From: Celeribacter litoreus
GTDB lineage: Bacteria; Pseudomonadota; Alphaproteobacteria; Rhodobacterales; Rhodobacteraceae
Reading direction: 5' to 3'
NCBI RefSeq assembly: GCF_020165855.1
Contig: NZ_JAIUFY010000011.1
Span: 172,179-236,178 of the forward strand
Length of the DNA: 64,000 nucleotides
This document shows positions 8,641-17,985 of this stretch, one piece after another. How positions within the stretch are numbered: position 1 is the stretch's first letter; each line of letters opens with the position of its first letter. Position numbers and translations under genes: made by a program. Below the pieces are notes generated by a model. The model worked only from the letters and a program-made list of their open reading frames with translations, did no database searches and was not told the DNA's origin.

Positions 8641-10773
8641 CTATCTCCAGAACCGGCCCCAACGGTCTTCCAACTCGTTGGTCTGTGTACCGCGTACGAC
8701 CTCGTAGAGCCTGTTGCGGACCTCAAGACGAGCGCCGCCGTCACGCTGAACAGGGCGAATGGTTGTGCCGAACCCGCCGAGTGTTGGTTCACCGCTCAGC
8801 CAGTCAATTGGGACACTAAACCGGATGCCTTTGTCGAAGGAGCCTTCGCCGAAGTCATCGAAGGGCACATCGGTCAGAGTGAAGAACGCGCCAACGCGGA
8901 AGCCATTGTCGAATTCTCGGTCGAGAGAGAATGTCGCGCCGATATCACCGGCGAGATAGCGTCCAACGTCAACCTGCCCGAGATATCCCCCTCCGAAATC
9001 GTAATATGCGGAGGCATGGCCGGTGACGACGTCGTAGTCCTGAAAGCCGAAAAGCTGATCGAAGTCACGCTTCTTGGCGTAGTTCACTTCCGCGCCGAGA
9101 GCGAGCGGGCCGTTCACTGGCTTCCAAAGGACTTCCGTCGAAACGCCGCCATACATGGTTTCGAGGTAGCCGGCAGTGACACGACCATACAGGTTCGTGC
9201 CTGGGCGGAAGAAATATTCTGCCGTCAGGTGTTTGATCTGCGTATCCGATTGCTGCGCATAGGCCACAGCATCCGTTCGCACGTGCGGGAGGACTGATGT
9301 CGCAGGACGCGTGCTGTTGTCGAGGTTTCCGATCAGAGGTTGGCGGACCGCGCCAGACAGGATCACGCCGCGCGTGGGTGTAAAGCCGACAACGCCCTGA
9401 ATGCCGACATCTGCGCGGATAGGATCGTCCGGATCGAACAGGCTCGGGTCGAGATAAGGCGTCACGCGCCAATCGAAACGAGGGTAGGTGCCCTTGATGT
9501 CTGCGGCTTCGGTGCGCGGCGCATCTTCGAAATCAGCGCGCGCGAAGCTGAGCCAGGTGCCCTCAAGGTCGAACTCGAGCGCTTCCAGATCTGACCGGCG
9601 AAGCGTCATGCGCGATGTGGGCATTCCTGCGGCGGTGCTCTCCAACCGGAAGGTCGTGACCGTGTCGGGAAGGTGGTTTGCAAGGACCCTTGCCGTGCGA
9701 CCGAGGGACTGGGACTTTGCAGGATACCGTGAGTCGGAAATCCGGACGGTCGCAGTTGTGCCTTGGACCGAAATCCCCTCGAGTTTGATACCCTGTTCTT
9801 CGAGCGCTGCGTAGAGAGGGCTTTCTGTCGTCCTCACGCTCTCTTCGTCCCACGAGAGTGCTGCGGCGCTTTGGCGTGGCATGATCACTGGCGGCGCCTC
9901 TTCGAGGCCGCCGACATAGCTCGGGCGTCTCGGGTTGATCGGCACGCTGGCCATGAAGCCGACTTTCGAGCCGTGCAGCGAATAGGCAGTCAGTTCCACG
10001 CCGTTGTCGAACCCGTACGAAAGCGCGGCATTGAACGGGGTGTTGTGCGCGAAACCGGTCCGAATGACTTCGTTTTCATAGGCGTCGGAAGAATATTCCA
10101 ACGTGAGGCGCACGCGGTCGGTCATCTGGTAGGAAGCTGCCGCAAACACCGCCGCATCCCCGGTGAACCATTCTCCGATCGGAACCTTGCCAGCGTCGCT
10201 GACCTGACCCACGGTCGACATGTCACGATCTGAAAAGTGATCGCTCAAAAGCGAGAGCGGGTTCGAGAAGCCGTTGTAGGTTCCGAGGCGACCCCATCCC
10301 AAGCCGCCCGTCACGAGGAGGCGGTCATCCATCAAATGCTTGCTCGCGACGATATATTCCGCCGCAAAAACACCCGTACCCGCGAAATCCTGCAACCCGA
10401 CCGCAAGGCTCGGGAAGTAGTCGGTTTCCTCGGTGATCCCGAACTTGAGATCAAAGCTTCGGTCAAACTGTGCGATGTTCCCATTTTGCTGCCGACTGAA
10501 ATCATCGAGGATCGAATACCGAAAAGATCCCATTAGCCGTGGTGAGACCTGGAACGTCATCGCATAGAATTGCGCATCGTCGCGGAAGTTTGTGGTCAGC
10601 TGCAGATAGCCATCGGGTAGCATTTCAGCCGAAGGCACATCGACATATCCTGGGGTGCCGTAGATCGTCGTGGGGAAGCGGAGCTGTCTGTCCTGTTCCT
10701 GTGCGGTCAAAGGGGCGCTGGCAAGCAAGGTGACGGCGACTAGGCAAGACCGGAAAGATCGTTGAAAAACCAC
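8641..10773 (-). CDS. yjbH: YjbH-like outer-membrane exopolysaccharide protein
   Basis: This 710-residue protein has a signal peptide (SCLVAVTLLASAPLTAQ) and then the YjbH signature IYGTPGYVDVPSAEMLPDGY. The rest is a long series of alternating amphipathic beta strands ending in an outer-membrane barrel-like tail. YjbH proteins act with YjbE/F/G in secreting an exopolysaccharide, and GfcD is the group 4 capsule counterpart. The start is a GTG at 10773 preceded by AAGGGG. It is divergent from ugd, so the 450-base gap between them should hold both promoters. No yjbE or yjbG is visible next to it. Confidence 0.8.
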   Translation of the reverse strand: MVFQRSFRSCLVAVTLLASAPLTAQEQDRQLRFPTTIYGTPGYVDVPSAEMLPDGYLQLTTNFRDDAQFYAMTFQVSPRLMGSFRYSILDDFSRQQNGNIAQFDRSFDLKFGITEETDYFPSLAVGLQDFAGTGVFAAEYIVASKHLMDDRLLVTGGLGWGRLGTYNGFSNPLSLLSDHFSDRDMSTVGQVSDAGKVPIGEWFTGDAAVFAAASYQMTDRVRLTLEYSSDAYENEVIRTGFAHNTPFNAALSYGFDNGVELTAYSLHGSKVGFMASVPINPRRPSYVGGLEEAPPVIMPRQSAAALSWDEESVRTTESPLYAALEEQGIKLEGISVQGTTATVRISDSRYPAKSQSLGRTARVLANHLPDTVTTFRLESTAAGMPTSRMTLRRSDLEALEFDLEGTWLSFARADFEDAPRTEAADIKGTYPRFDWRVTPYLDPSLFDPDDPIRADVGIQGVVGFTPTRGVILSGAVRQPLIGNLDNSTRPATSVLPHVRTDAVAYAQQSDTQIKHLTAEYFFRPGTNLYGRVTAGYLETMYGGVSTEVLWKPVNGPLALGAEVNYAKKRDFDQLFGFQDYDVVTGHASAYYDFGGGYLGQVDVGRYLAGDIGATFSLDREFDNGFRVGAFFTLTDVPFDDFGEGSFDKGIRFSVPIDWLSGEPTLGGFGTTIRPVQRDGGARLEVRNRLYEVVRGTQTNELEDRWGRFWR

Positions 10774-11224
10774 TCAAATACCCCTTGGAATTTCCGGGAC
10801 CATAACCTGTGATTGACGCGGAAAAAACCGAGCGACAGCGTCTGTCATCTGAAATGCGGAAAGTGTGTCTTTCATGCACGCGACGGCCCGCTTTCTGATC
10901 ATCGACCGACTGGCGTCGAGAGGAGACTCAATGGTCTAAATTTAAGCAAATATGACCGCTAGGAGTTGCGCTGAAGTTGCCACGGGATAAATCTCCAGAA
11001 AACAGTTTACACTAAGTTTTGTGATGGATATTCCTCGGGGAGAGAACTGTTATTTTTGATGTCGCGCCGCAGATTGGCGAGGTTTCATGACCGTTTTTTC
11101 GGTGCTTGAGGGCTTCGGTTGGGGTGGTCATTTTGATGATGGTGAAGTTGGAGAGTTGACCTCTGTCTGATCTGTTCAGCGAGACCAGTGACGTATGAGT
11201 GCTCGTAGAGCGTAAGGTTGAGAG
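10774..11224. other. Divergent intergenic region between yjbH and ugd
   Basis: The 451 bases contain no convincing gene. An AT-rich stretch at about 10937-10955 (TCTAAATTTAAGCAAATATG) could hold promoter elements. Short frames of 66-93 codons on the minus strand lack a ribosome site and protein-like composition. It most likely carries the two divergent promoters of the exopolysaccharide genes. Confidence 0.5.
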
Positions 11225-12391
11225 ATGAAGATTGCGGTTGCCGGGCTTGGCTATGTTGGGATGTCGAACGCGGTTTTGCTCGCACAGCATCACGAGGTGA
11301 TCGCTGTAGATGTTTCGGAAACTCGCGTTGAAATGGTTAATGATCTCCGGTCACCGATCGTGGACGCAGAGCTCGAAGATTTTCTGTCTCACAAGGACTT
11401 GAAACTGACAGCGACCACGGATGCGGAGGCTGCATATCGTGACGCAGATTTCGTGATCGTCGCTACACCAACCAACTACGACACAGTGAACAACTATTTC
11501 GACACGTCGTCGGTAGAGGCAGTGATCGCACAGGTTATTGCGGTCAACACCAAGGCTACGATCATTGTCAAATCGACTATTCCCGTGGGCTTTATCAGTC
11601 GTATGCGGGAGGAGATCGGGACCGATCAGGTGATCTTCAGCCCTGAATTCCTGCGTGAGGGCCGAGCGCTCTATGATAACCTGTATCCCAGCAGGATCAT
11701 CGTCGGAGAACGATCCGAGAGGGCGCAGATTTTTGCCAATCTGTTGCTTGAAGGAGCAGTGAAAAAGGATGTCGACGTTCTTTTCACAGACGCGGACGAA
11801 GCAGAGGGAATTAAACTGTTTGCGAACACCTACCTCGCGATGCGGGTGGCGTTCTTCAACGAGCTCGACAGTTACGCAATGGCGCGCGGGATGGATACAC
11901 GCCAGATTGTAGAAGGCGTGTCGCTTGATCCCCGCATTGGCGATCATTATAACAACCCGTCTTTTGGGTACGGCGGGTATTGTCTGCCGAAAGACACAAA
12001 GCAGTTGCTCGCGAACTATTCCGACGTGCCGCAAAACCTGATCGCTGCGATTGTGGACGCCAATCGCACGCGCAAAGATTTCTTAGCAGATCAGGTCATC
12101 GCGAAAGAACCAAAGGTCGTTGGCGTTTATCGTCTCGTTATGAAAGCGGGATCAGACAATTTCCGTCAATCTTCGATTCAGGGGATCATGAAGCGGATCA
12201 AGGGGAAAGGCATCGAAGTGATTGTCTATGAACCCGTGATAGAGGATGCCGATTTCTTTGGGTCCCGGGTCGTTAAGGATCTGAATACGTTTAAGGCTGA
12301 GGCGGATGTGATCATTGCCAACCGAATGACCGCTGACGTCGCCGATGTCGCCGAGAAGGTTTTCACCCGCGACCTCTTTGGCTCTGACTAA
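11225..12391 (+). CDS. ugd: UDP-glucose 6-dehydrogenase
   Basis: The 388-residue enzyme oxidises UDP-glucose twice to UDP-glucuronate with NAD+, supplying acidic sugar for capsule or exopolysaccharide. The NAD-binding GLGYVGMS is at residues 7-14. The conserved VPTNYD-like loop and [22 protein letters not shown] follow, and the catalytic Cys253 lies in [13 protein letters not shown]. Its length (about 390) matches the short Klebsiella-type Ugd. An AAGG site stands before the ATG. It heads the plus-strand polysaccharide genes and is followed after 79 bases by a glycosyltransferase. Confidence 0.93.
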   Translation: MKIAVAGLGYVGMSNAVLLAQHHEVIAVDVSETRVEMVNDLRSPIVDAELEDFLSHKDLKLTATTDAEAAYRDADFVIVATPTNYDTVNNYFDTSSVEAVIAQVIAVNTKATIIVKSTIPVGFISRMREEIGTDQVIFSPEFLREGRALYDNLYPSRIIVGERSERAQIFANLLLEGAVKKDVDVLFTDADEAEGIKLFANTYLAMRVAFFNELDSYAMARGMDTRQIVEGVSLDPRIGDHYNNPSFGYGGYCLPKDTKQLLANYSDVPQNLIAAIVDANRTRKDFLADQVIAKEPKVVGVYRLVMKAGSDNFRQSSIQGIMKRIKGKGIEVIVYEPVIEDADFFGSRVVKDLNTFKAEADVIIANRMTADVADVAEKVFTRDLFGSD

Positions 12392-12470
12392 AATTCGGGT
12401 TTTGTCCTATGATGAGCCTTTTCGAGGGCGACACAGAAAAATTTGAGACACTCTTACCGAGGGAAACACC

Positions 12471-13574
12471 TTGCATCTGAACATCATTGGAACACGTGGC
12501 GTTCCAGCCGCTCACGGCGGCTTCGAAACATTCGCAGATCACTTGTCCCGGTATCTCGTCAAGAAGGGCTGGTCGGTGAATGTCTATTGCCAAGATGATG
12601 ATGCGCTCTTTTCAGAAGGTGAACAAGATGTCTGGGAAGGCGTGACAAGAACGCATTTTCAAGTCAAACGCAGCGGTCCGGTTGGCACAATGGAGTTCGA
12701 TCTCAAATGTGTTAAGCATGTTTTGAAAGAGCCGGGGATCGACCTCGTTCTCGGATACAATACAGCTGTCTTTTGTCTTTTGGAGCGCTTTAAAGGGCGT
12801 CGCATCCTGATGAATATGGATGGTATCGAGTGGAAGCGCACCAAGTGGGGGATCGTGCCGAAAGTTTGGTTCTATCTGAATGAACTTATCGGGGCCAATC
12901 TCGCTCATGTGCCCATTGCGGATCACCCGGAAATTGCCAACCACGTGCGGGCGCGGTGTTTCAAGACCCCGGTCATGATCCCTTACGGAAGCGACGAAAT
13001 TTCGAGCGCCCCGTCCAAGTGTCTAGAGACCTACGGCCTCGAATCTGACCGTTACTTTGTTTCGATCGCACGTATTGAGCCGGAAAACTCGATTTTGGAA
13101 TTGGTGCAGGGCGCAGCCTCTTTGCCTGACGGTTTCAAGATGATGGTGCTCGGCAAGTTCGATCCTGAAAACGCTTATCAAAATGCCGTCAAAGCTACTG
13201 CAGGTCCGAATGTCGTGTTCCCGGGCGCAATCTACGAACCGGAAATTGTGCAGGCGCTTCGTTTCCATGCGCGCGGGTATATTCATGGTCATCAGGTCGG
13301 GGGAACCAACCCCTCTCTCGTTGAGGCGCTCGGTGCCGGAAACGCCGTTTTGGCCCATGACAACAAGTTCAATCGTTGGACGGCCGGTGCGGAGCAGTTC
13401 TATTTCTCGAATGCGGAAGACGCCGCACAGCAAATTATCCGTATGTGCAACGATTCTGACGCCGTGGCGACAGCGCAAGCGGCAGCACGGTGCCGTCACC
13501 GCGAGAACTTTACTTGGGATCATATTCTGGGCACGTATGAGAAGGCTCTTCTGGAGCAGGTGAAAAAGGCCTGA
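12471..13574 (+). CDS. DUF1972-type glycosyltransferase (GT4 family)
   Basis: The 367-residue protein starts with the DUF1972 signature IIGTRGVPAAHGGFET, which forms the N-terminal Rossmann half of a GT-B glycosyltransferase. The C-terminal half has GHQVGGTNPSLVEALGAGNAV, the donor-binding region of GT4 enzymes. Relatives add rhamnose or similar sugars to polysaccharide repeat units on the cytoplasmic face. The start is a TTG at 12471 with GAGGGAAA seven bases upstream. No ATG in a plausible place exists, and the family motif begins at residue 5, so TTG is well supported. Confidence 0.85.
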   Translation: MHLNIIGTRGVPAAHGGFETFADHLSRYLVKKGWSVNVYCQDDDALFSEGEQDVWEGVTRTHFQVKRSGPVGTMEFDLKCVKHVLKEPGIDLVLGYNTAVFCLLERFKGRRILMNMDGIEWKRTKWGIVPKVWFYLNELIGANLAHVPIADHPEIANHVRARCFKTPVMIPYGSDEISSAPSKCLETYGLESDRYFVSIARIEPENSILELVQGAASLPDGFKMMVLGKFDPENAYQNAVKATAGPNVVFPGAIYEPEIVQALRFHARGYIHGHQVGGTNPSLVEALGAGNAVLAHDNKFNRWTAGAEQFYFSNAEDAAQQIIRMCNDSDAVATAQAAARCRHRENFTWDHILGTYEKALLEQVKKA

Positions 13575-13752
13575 GCCGGGTCATAATCGCATCCTCCATC
13601 GTAGAAAATGGACGTCGTGCCGTGTCTTGTGGTGAGTGTGTTGCGTCTGTGAGACGGGGGCGAACGGTCGGTTAGGCCATGTTTTGCCTTTTGGAGTGAT
13701 ATTTCCTCAAGCGTCGGCGGTGTGGCCGAATTGCTTGCTAGAGGAGATAGAA

Positions 13753-14019
13753 ATGATAAACCCATTTATCGGGCGTGCTGCGCCTTTGTCCGGGCCTGCA
13801 AAGGACGTCTTCCCGATCACGCCCGACGATGCACTGGATCTGCCGAATGTTGCCGTTGCACTCTACGTCGAAACCGGCGGTGCGCTTCGCATCACAACGG
13901 TCTCGGGAGCGATCCGAACTCTCTCGGTTGACGACATGTGCATCCTTCCGGTCGGGGTTCTGCGGGTGCATGCGACCGGGACGACGGCGTCCGCAATTCA
14001 CGGGTTTTCGCTCGCATGA
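13753..14019 (+). CDS. ghsA: Gene-transfer-agent head-spike base protein, GhsA/RCAP_Rcc01079 type
   Basis: An 88-residue protein starting MINPFIGRAAPLSGPAKDV, with a compact all-beta pattern (ALYVETGGALRITTVSG, LPVGVLRVHATGTTASAI). It resembles the small spike-base proteins named after Rhodobacter capsulatus Rcc01079, part of the RcGTA head spike. A GAGGAG ribosome site lies at 13741-13746. Its stop overlaps the next gene's ATG (ATGA), so the two are translationally coupled. Finding it between two glycosyltransferase genes rather than in a phage cluster is notable. The family call rests on pattern recognition without a database search. Confidence 0.72.
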   Translation: MINPFIGRAAPLSGPAKDVFPITPDDALDLPNVAVALYVETGGALRITTVSGAIRTLSVDDMCILPVGVLRVHATGTTASAIHGFSLA

Positions 14020-15059
14020 AACTGTGTTGTGATCTCTCAATGACATCGCGGTCTCGTCGATCACGATGGGCCGCTCCATACGAGCGGAATGGAACACTTC
14101 CGAGGGCTGTCGCAGACTATGAGAATGATCGTTTTGGCGGTGCAAATCGACGTTTTTTCGAAGAGTTTCACAGTTTCTCACGACCTTCCGACGCGTGGCA
14201 TTTTGATGCCGAAGGCAATGCGACGCAAGTCGGTGCTGATCAGGCGCGCCGCACCGCGAGTTTTGGAGACGGGACGCGGCGCGGGCTGCTTTTGGAAACC
14301 GAGCGTCGAAATGAGTTGCCTTACTCGAACATGGATGGTGCCGTGCCCGGAAGCCTCGTGAGCGGCGGTGCTTTGCCCGTAAACTGGGCGGTTTCAGGCA
14401 TTGCTCAGTCTGCTCTGACCGTCGAAAATGTGTCCCTTGTCAACGGCCTGCCGAACCTTCGATTGCGTGTGAGCGGCACTTTGCAAGGGACGATGTATGT
14501 GTTTTTGTCGTCCGCAACGTCCATTCCAGCGTCGGTTGCCGAGACGTGGTCTCTGTCGCTATGGGCCGGACTTGCCTCCGGTTCAATGACCAATGTCTCC
14601 GACATCTCTCTGCATGCATCCGGCTGGACCAGTGGAGCGGGTTATGTGAGCGGTTCTCCTTTTTCCGGCCTGGACTTCTCAACGGTGTTGAGCGCGAATC
14701 CGGTATTGTTTGAGTGTCAGGGATCTCTCTCCGGCGCTCAGACCGAGTGTATCCGTCCTGCATTGCGACTCGCTGCGTCGGGCGAAATTGACCTGACACT
14801 CGATCTCTTGATGCCGAATGCGACCGATGGAAAACGTGCCTTCGCGGGCCTTCCCACGAGCGCAATTTCTGCTCAGCAATCTGCCGAAAACATCGTGATC
14901 ACGGGGATCGCCCCTGCAACCTACGATGTTGTCGTTCGCTCAGAGGCGCTCGGCGAAAGTGTACGGTCAAACGAACAGGTCACGGATGCCTATTGGCCCA
15001 AGGGAGTCTCGGATGACATTGTTAGATCTGTTTGTTTTTACCCGCCAGGCACTCAGTAA
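14016..15059 (+). CDS. ghsB: Gene-transfer-agent head-spike (receptor-binding) protein, GhsB-like
   Basis: The 347-residue product begins at an ATG that overlaps the ghsA-like stop by four bases. The segment GLLLETERRNELPYSNMDG followed by a jelly-roll-like beta-rich domain is a layout I know from phage tail or head fibre proteins and carbohydrate-binding modules. In R. capsulatus the partner of Rcc01079 (Rcc01080, GhsB) forms the spike that recognises the capsule. No signal peptide is present, which fits a virion component. In-frame codons upstream (13938) would read through the ghsA coding region and are rejected. Confidence in the GhsB name comes mainly from the pairing. Confidence 0.62.
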   Translation: MKLCCDLSMTSRSRRSRWAAPYERNGTLPRAVADYENDRFGGANRRFFEEFHSFSRPSDAWHFDAEGNATQVGADQARRTASFGDGTRRGLLLETERRNELPYSNMDGAVPGSLVSGGALPVNWAVSGIAQSALTVENVSLVNGLPNLRLRVSGTLQGTMYVFLSSATSIPASVAETWSLSLWAGLASGSMTNVSDISLHASGWTSGAGYVSGSPFSGLDFSTVLSANPVLFECQGSLSGAQTECIRPALRLAASGEIDLTLDLLMPNATDGKRAFAGLPTSAISAQQSAENIVITGIAPATYDVVVRSEALGESVRSNEQVTDAYWPKGVSDDIVRSVCFYPPGTQ

Positions 15060-15134
15060 AGCACCTTTCGCCTTTGATCTAAGGGCCGGTGTGATAGGCT
15101 GCTTTAAGCAGATAAAACAAGAAACGGTTTGGGA

Positions 15135-16256
15135 ATGTTGACAGTACTTTGCGTTCATCAGGGCACGGAAAAATACGGATCTGACAAGAGCTTTATAGCC
15201 GCCGTTTCAGCGCTTGAGGCGGCGTCGGGGATCGACACTCAAATCCTGCTTCCGGGCAGCGGTGGGATCGACGATCTCATCAAGGACGCAAAGCTGTCAC
15301 CGGCGCACTCCCGATATCTTTGGGTCTTGCGCAAAGCCGGATTTGTGAAATCCATGACGCTCGGTCTGCCGCGCAATCTGGCCGCACTTTTCAGGGCGAT
15401 GAGCGACCTGAAAAAATATGACCTTGTCTATGTCAACACGGCTGTCATCGTCGATTTTCTTTTCGCCTCAATCCTGACACGGCGCCGAGTGATCGTGCAC
15501 GTGCGAGAAATTCCGGTGGGAATGGCGATGACAGTCATTCGCAAGCTTCTGATCCTTGCGAAGTCGCAGGTCATTTTTAACTCACATGCGACGGCAAAAG
15601 CGTTCGACCTGCCGAAGGGGCAAGATCAAGCGGTCGTCTATAATGGGTTTGAACCTCCAGAGCCGTTCGAAAAGGCACCGTATGATGGCGAGCGCCCCTT
15701 ACGCGTTTTGTGCATCGGTCGTCTGAACGCGTGGAAGGGGCAGGAAGTGCTCGTGCAGGCCTGTGCGCTGCTCTCTGAAGAAGAGCGCAAACAGCTTAAT
15801 GTCCGGATCGTCGGCGGCGTTTACAAAGACCAAACCCACTTTCGCACCAATCTCGAGAAAGCGATCGAGACCGCACATCTTTCCGACACGATTGTCATGC
15901 AGGATTTTGTGGATGATCCGGCGAGTGAATACATCAATGCAGATGTTGTCATTGTCCCCTCGACGCTCCCCGAACCCTTCGGGCGCGTGGCAATCGAGGG
16001 CATGGCCTATGGGGCCTCTGTTGTCGCGTCCGATCACGGTGGGCTGAGTGAAATCGTTGTTGATGGCGAAACCGGCACATTAGTGCCGCCAAATGACCCT
16101 GAACGCCTCGCAGAAGCCCTTCGAATCGCATTACACACCCCCGCTCTGGTGCGTGCGCAAGGCGCGGCTGGTCAGAAACGGTTCACGGATGTGTTTACGC
16201 AAAAACAATGCGATGAAAGTTTGATAAAAAGTATCAACTTGGTGGAGAAGAAATAG
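15135..16256 (+). CDS. Glycosyltransferase family 4 protein
   Basis: A 374-residue GT-B glycosyltransferase. The C-terminal half has the GT4 Glycos_transf_1 landmarks RVLCIGRLNAWKGQEVLVQA and EPFGRVAIEGMAYGASVVASDHGG. The E-x7-E pair in the latter contacts the nucleotide-sugar donor. It probably adds one residue of the repeat unit on the cytoplasmic side. I prefer ATG 15135 over a TTG six bases upstream. The stop lies one base before the ATG of the sulfotransferase gene, so the two form a transcription unit. Confidence 0.87.
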   Translation: MLTVLCVHQGTEKYGSDKSFIAAVSALEAASGIDTQILLPGSGGIDDLIKDAKLSPAHSRYLWVLRKAGFVKSMTLGLPRNLAALFRAMSDLKKYDLVYVNTAVIVDFLFASILTRRRVIVHVREIPVGMAMTVIRKLLILAKSQVIFNSHATAKAFDLPKGQDQAVVYNGFEPPEPFEKAPYDGERPLRVLCIGRLNAWKGQEVLVQACALLSEEERKQLNVRIVGGVYKDQTHFRTNLEKAIETAHLSDTIVMQDFVDDPASEYINADVVIVPSTLPEPFGRVAIEGMAYGASVVASDHGGLSEIVVDGETGTLVPPNDPERLAEALRIALHTPALVRAQGAAGQKRFTDVFTQKQCDESLIKSINLVEKK

Positions 16257-16257
16257 C

Positions 16258-17133
16258 ATGGGTCAGAATGAAAATGCTTCCGATACTAACGAAATGCATA
16301 CTGCGTTTCTGGTGATTGGGTCTATGAAATCTGGGACCTCGTCATTCTTTGACGACCTTGCAAAACATCCTGATATTTTTCGGCCCGCTACCAAAGAACC
16401 CGATGATCTTGCATATGATGCCGTGCTTCTTCCTGCGGGCAAAAAGAAGTATCTGGATCTTTTCGCAAAAGCATCTCCCAATCAGCTGATCGGCGAAGCT
16501 TCGACGATCTATACGAAATTTCCCCACTTTGAGAATTGCCCAGAACGGGCCAGAGTTGTGCTAGGTGAGGGGGTCAAGCTGATTTTCCTCGGAAGAGACC
16601 CGTTGGATCGCTTGAAAAGCCATTACAAACATGAAGTCCAGAATGGGAAGATCGATCGTCCCTTGTCCGAGGTTCTAGACAATTGGCCAATTCTTTTTGA
16701 TGTGTCCAATTACGACATGCAACTTGAGGAATGGCTCAAAGTTTTTCCCCGTGAGCAGATGCTTGTTTTGCGCACTGAAGAATACATTGAGAATACGCAC
16801 GATGTGCTTAACCGGGCTGCAGAATTTCTCGGAATTCCTCCGTTTGATAAGGCCATTCTTCATGAGACAGGCGGTGTTCGGAATGCCTCTGCGTCCAAAC
16901 GTCAACCCCGCGGCCTGATGCGAACGATAATGTACTCAGACTTCATGCAGAGAAAACTGAAACCGCTTATGCCAAATAAGCTTCGGCAATTTTTGCAGGT
17001 TCTTCTAATTTCCAAAAAGGCACAAAGCTTTGATGTGTCGCTATCACCTGAGAGAGAAGCCGATCTGAGGAAGATGCTCGAAGGCCGAACGCTGCTGTTC
17101 AGGGAAATGGCTGCGCAAGACTGCACAGCCTGA
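16258..17133 (+). CDS. PAPS-dependent sulfotransferase
   Basis: The 291-residue protein carries the 5'-phosphosulfate-binding loop GSMKSGTSSFFDDL at about residues 21-34. The 3'-phosphate-binding region FLGRDPLDRLKSHYKHEV lies at about residues 114-131. Both are diagnostic of cytosolic PAPS sulfotransferases of the heparan sulfate/NodH type. Coupled to a glycosyltransferase and lying in a polysaccharide locus, it most likely sulfates a sugar of the polymer or its lipid-linked precursor; that substrate is an inference. It is more AT-rich than its neighbours. It converges on the GT2 gene with four bases between stops. Confidence 0.87.
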   Translation: MGQNENASDTNEMHTAFLVIGSMKSGTSSFFDDLAKHPDIFRPATKEPDDLAYDAVLLPAGKKKYLDLFAKASPNQLIGEASTIYTKFPHFENCPERARVVLGEGVKLIFLGRDPLDRLKSHYKHEVQNGKIDRPLSEVLDNWPILFDVSNYDMQLEEWLKVFPREQMLVLRTEEYIENTHDVLNRAAEFLGIPPFDKAILHETGGVRNASASKRQPRGLMRTIMYSDFMQRKLKPLMPNKLRQFLQVLLISKKAQSFDVSLSPEREADLRKMLEGRTLLFREMAAQDCTA

Positions 17134-17137
17134 AAGT

Positions 17138-17965
17138 TCAGTCGCTGGAGCGCCAACCCTTAAGGAACTTAATAGAACGAAACTTCCATGAGTGAAGCAG
17201 CGACAAATACAGCATGTAGATTTTGGGCATTACATTCATCTGGTTGCGATCAGAATGCATCCTCAAATATGACCAGCGCCTGTTTCTAAAGCGGAAGAGG
17301 CGTTGATCAAGCGGCAAATCCTCCCGCAATGCGGACTCATGGGCGATGCTTTCTTCGAGAATGACAAACGCGGGTTCGAGGTCCCGGAACTTCAAAAAGA
17401 AATCCGTATCAATCGCATAGAGCCAGAGGTTCTCATTGAAACGAATAGTGTGGGTGTCAAACAGGCTGCGCCGGATGACAAGGCCGCTTGTGACGACTGT
17501 TCGTCCTGCCGTCGGCTGACGCCCGGAGGTGAGCGTGGCAGGTTGCGAGCCTTTGTAACTGTTAAAGCACCCCGGCGACATGACCTCACCATTGGCATAG
17601 ACTTTCGGCGCGAACAGATAAATCGACGGCTCCGCCGAAGCGGTCTCTTGTGCTGTCTTCAGGTAGGTGTCTGACAAATCGGAGTCTTGATCGAGCAAGA
17701 CAATCAAGTTTTCAGAGCTTTCACGAATGGCCGTGTTGTAGAGTTTGGAGAGCGGTGTGTTCTCCGGTGTGTGCCGATAGTCAACCTGCGCAAACCGTGA
17801 CTTGAGCTCTGCAACAGAGACATCGTCCCACATCGAAATGGGACTATTGTCCCAAATCAGCAGTGAAATATCCGAACCATCACAGGCTTGGCGGGCCAAC
17901 GTCTTGAGCGTTCCACTGTCGCGCATATTGGTTTTGTAGAGGACAACCAGGACGAACATACTCAT
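17138..17965 (-). CDS. Glycosyltransferase family 2 protein (rhamnosyltransferase-like)
   Basis: This 275-residue GT-A enzyme opens with VLVVLYKTN and an IWDNSP nucleotide-sugar-binding strand. The divalent-metal motif is in IVLLDQDSDL, as in rhamnosyltransferases of the RfbF/WbbL group. It is the last gene of the minus-strand operon rmlC-B-D-A-wzx-wzy-GT2, lying 20 bases after wzy. Because dTDP-rhamnose genes head that operon, a rhamnosyl donor is plausible but not proven. GAGGCC lies upstream of the ATG at 17965; a second ATG two codons later is possible. Confidence 0.85.
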   Translation of the reverse strand: MSMFVLVVLYKTNMRDSGTLKTLARQACDGSDISLLIWDNSPISMWDDVSVAELKSRFAQVDYRHTPENTPLSKLYNTAIRESSENLIVLLDQDSDLSDTYLKTAQETASAEPSIYLFAPKVYANGEVMSPGCFNSYKGSQPATLTSGRQPTAGRTVVTSGLVIRRSLFDTHTIRFNENLWLYAIDTDFFLKFRDLEPAFVILEESIAHESALREDLPLDQRLFRFRNRRWSYLRMHSDRNQMNVMPKIYMLYLSLLHSWKFRSIKFLKGWRSSD

Positions 17966-17985
17966 AATTTAGGCCTCTTCAGATT

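Noticed and set aside
11012..11293. Minus-strand frames of 66-93 codons upstream of and overlapping ugd
   Set aside because: They overlap the secure ugd start, have no ribosome site and give a His/Gln/Arg/Ser-rich product without a family; a decayed transposase was considered but no motif supports it.
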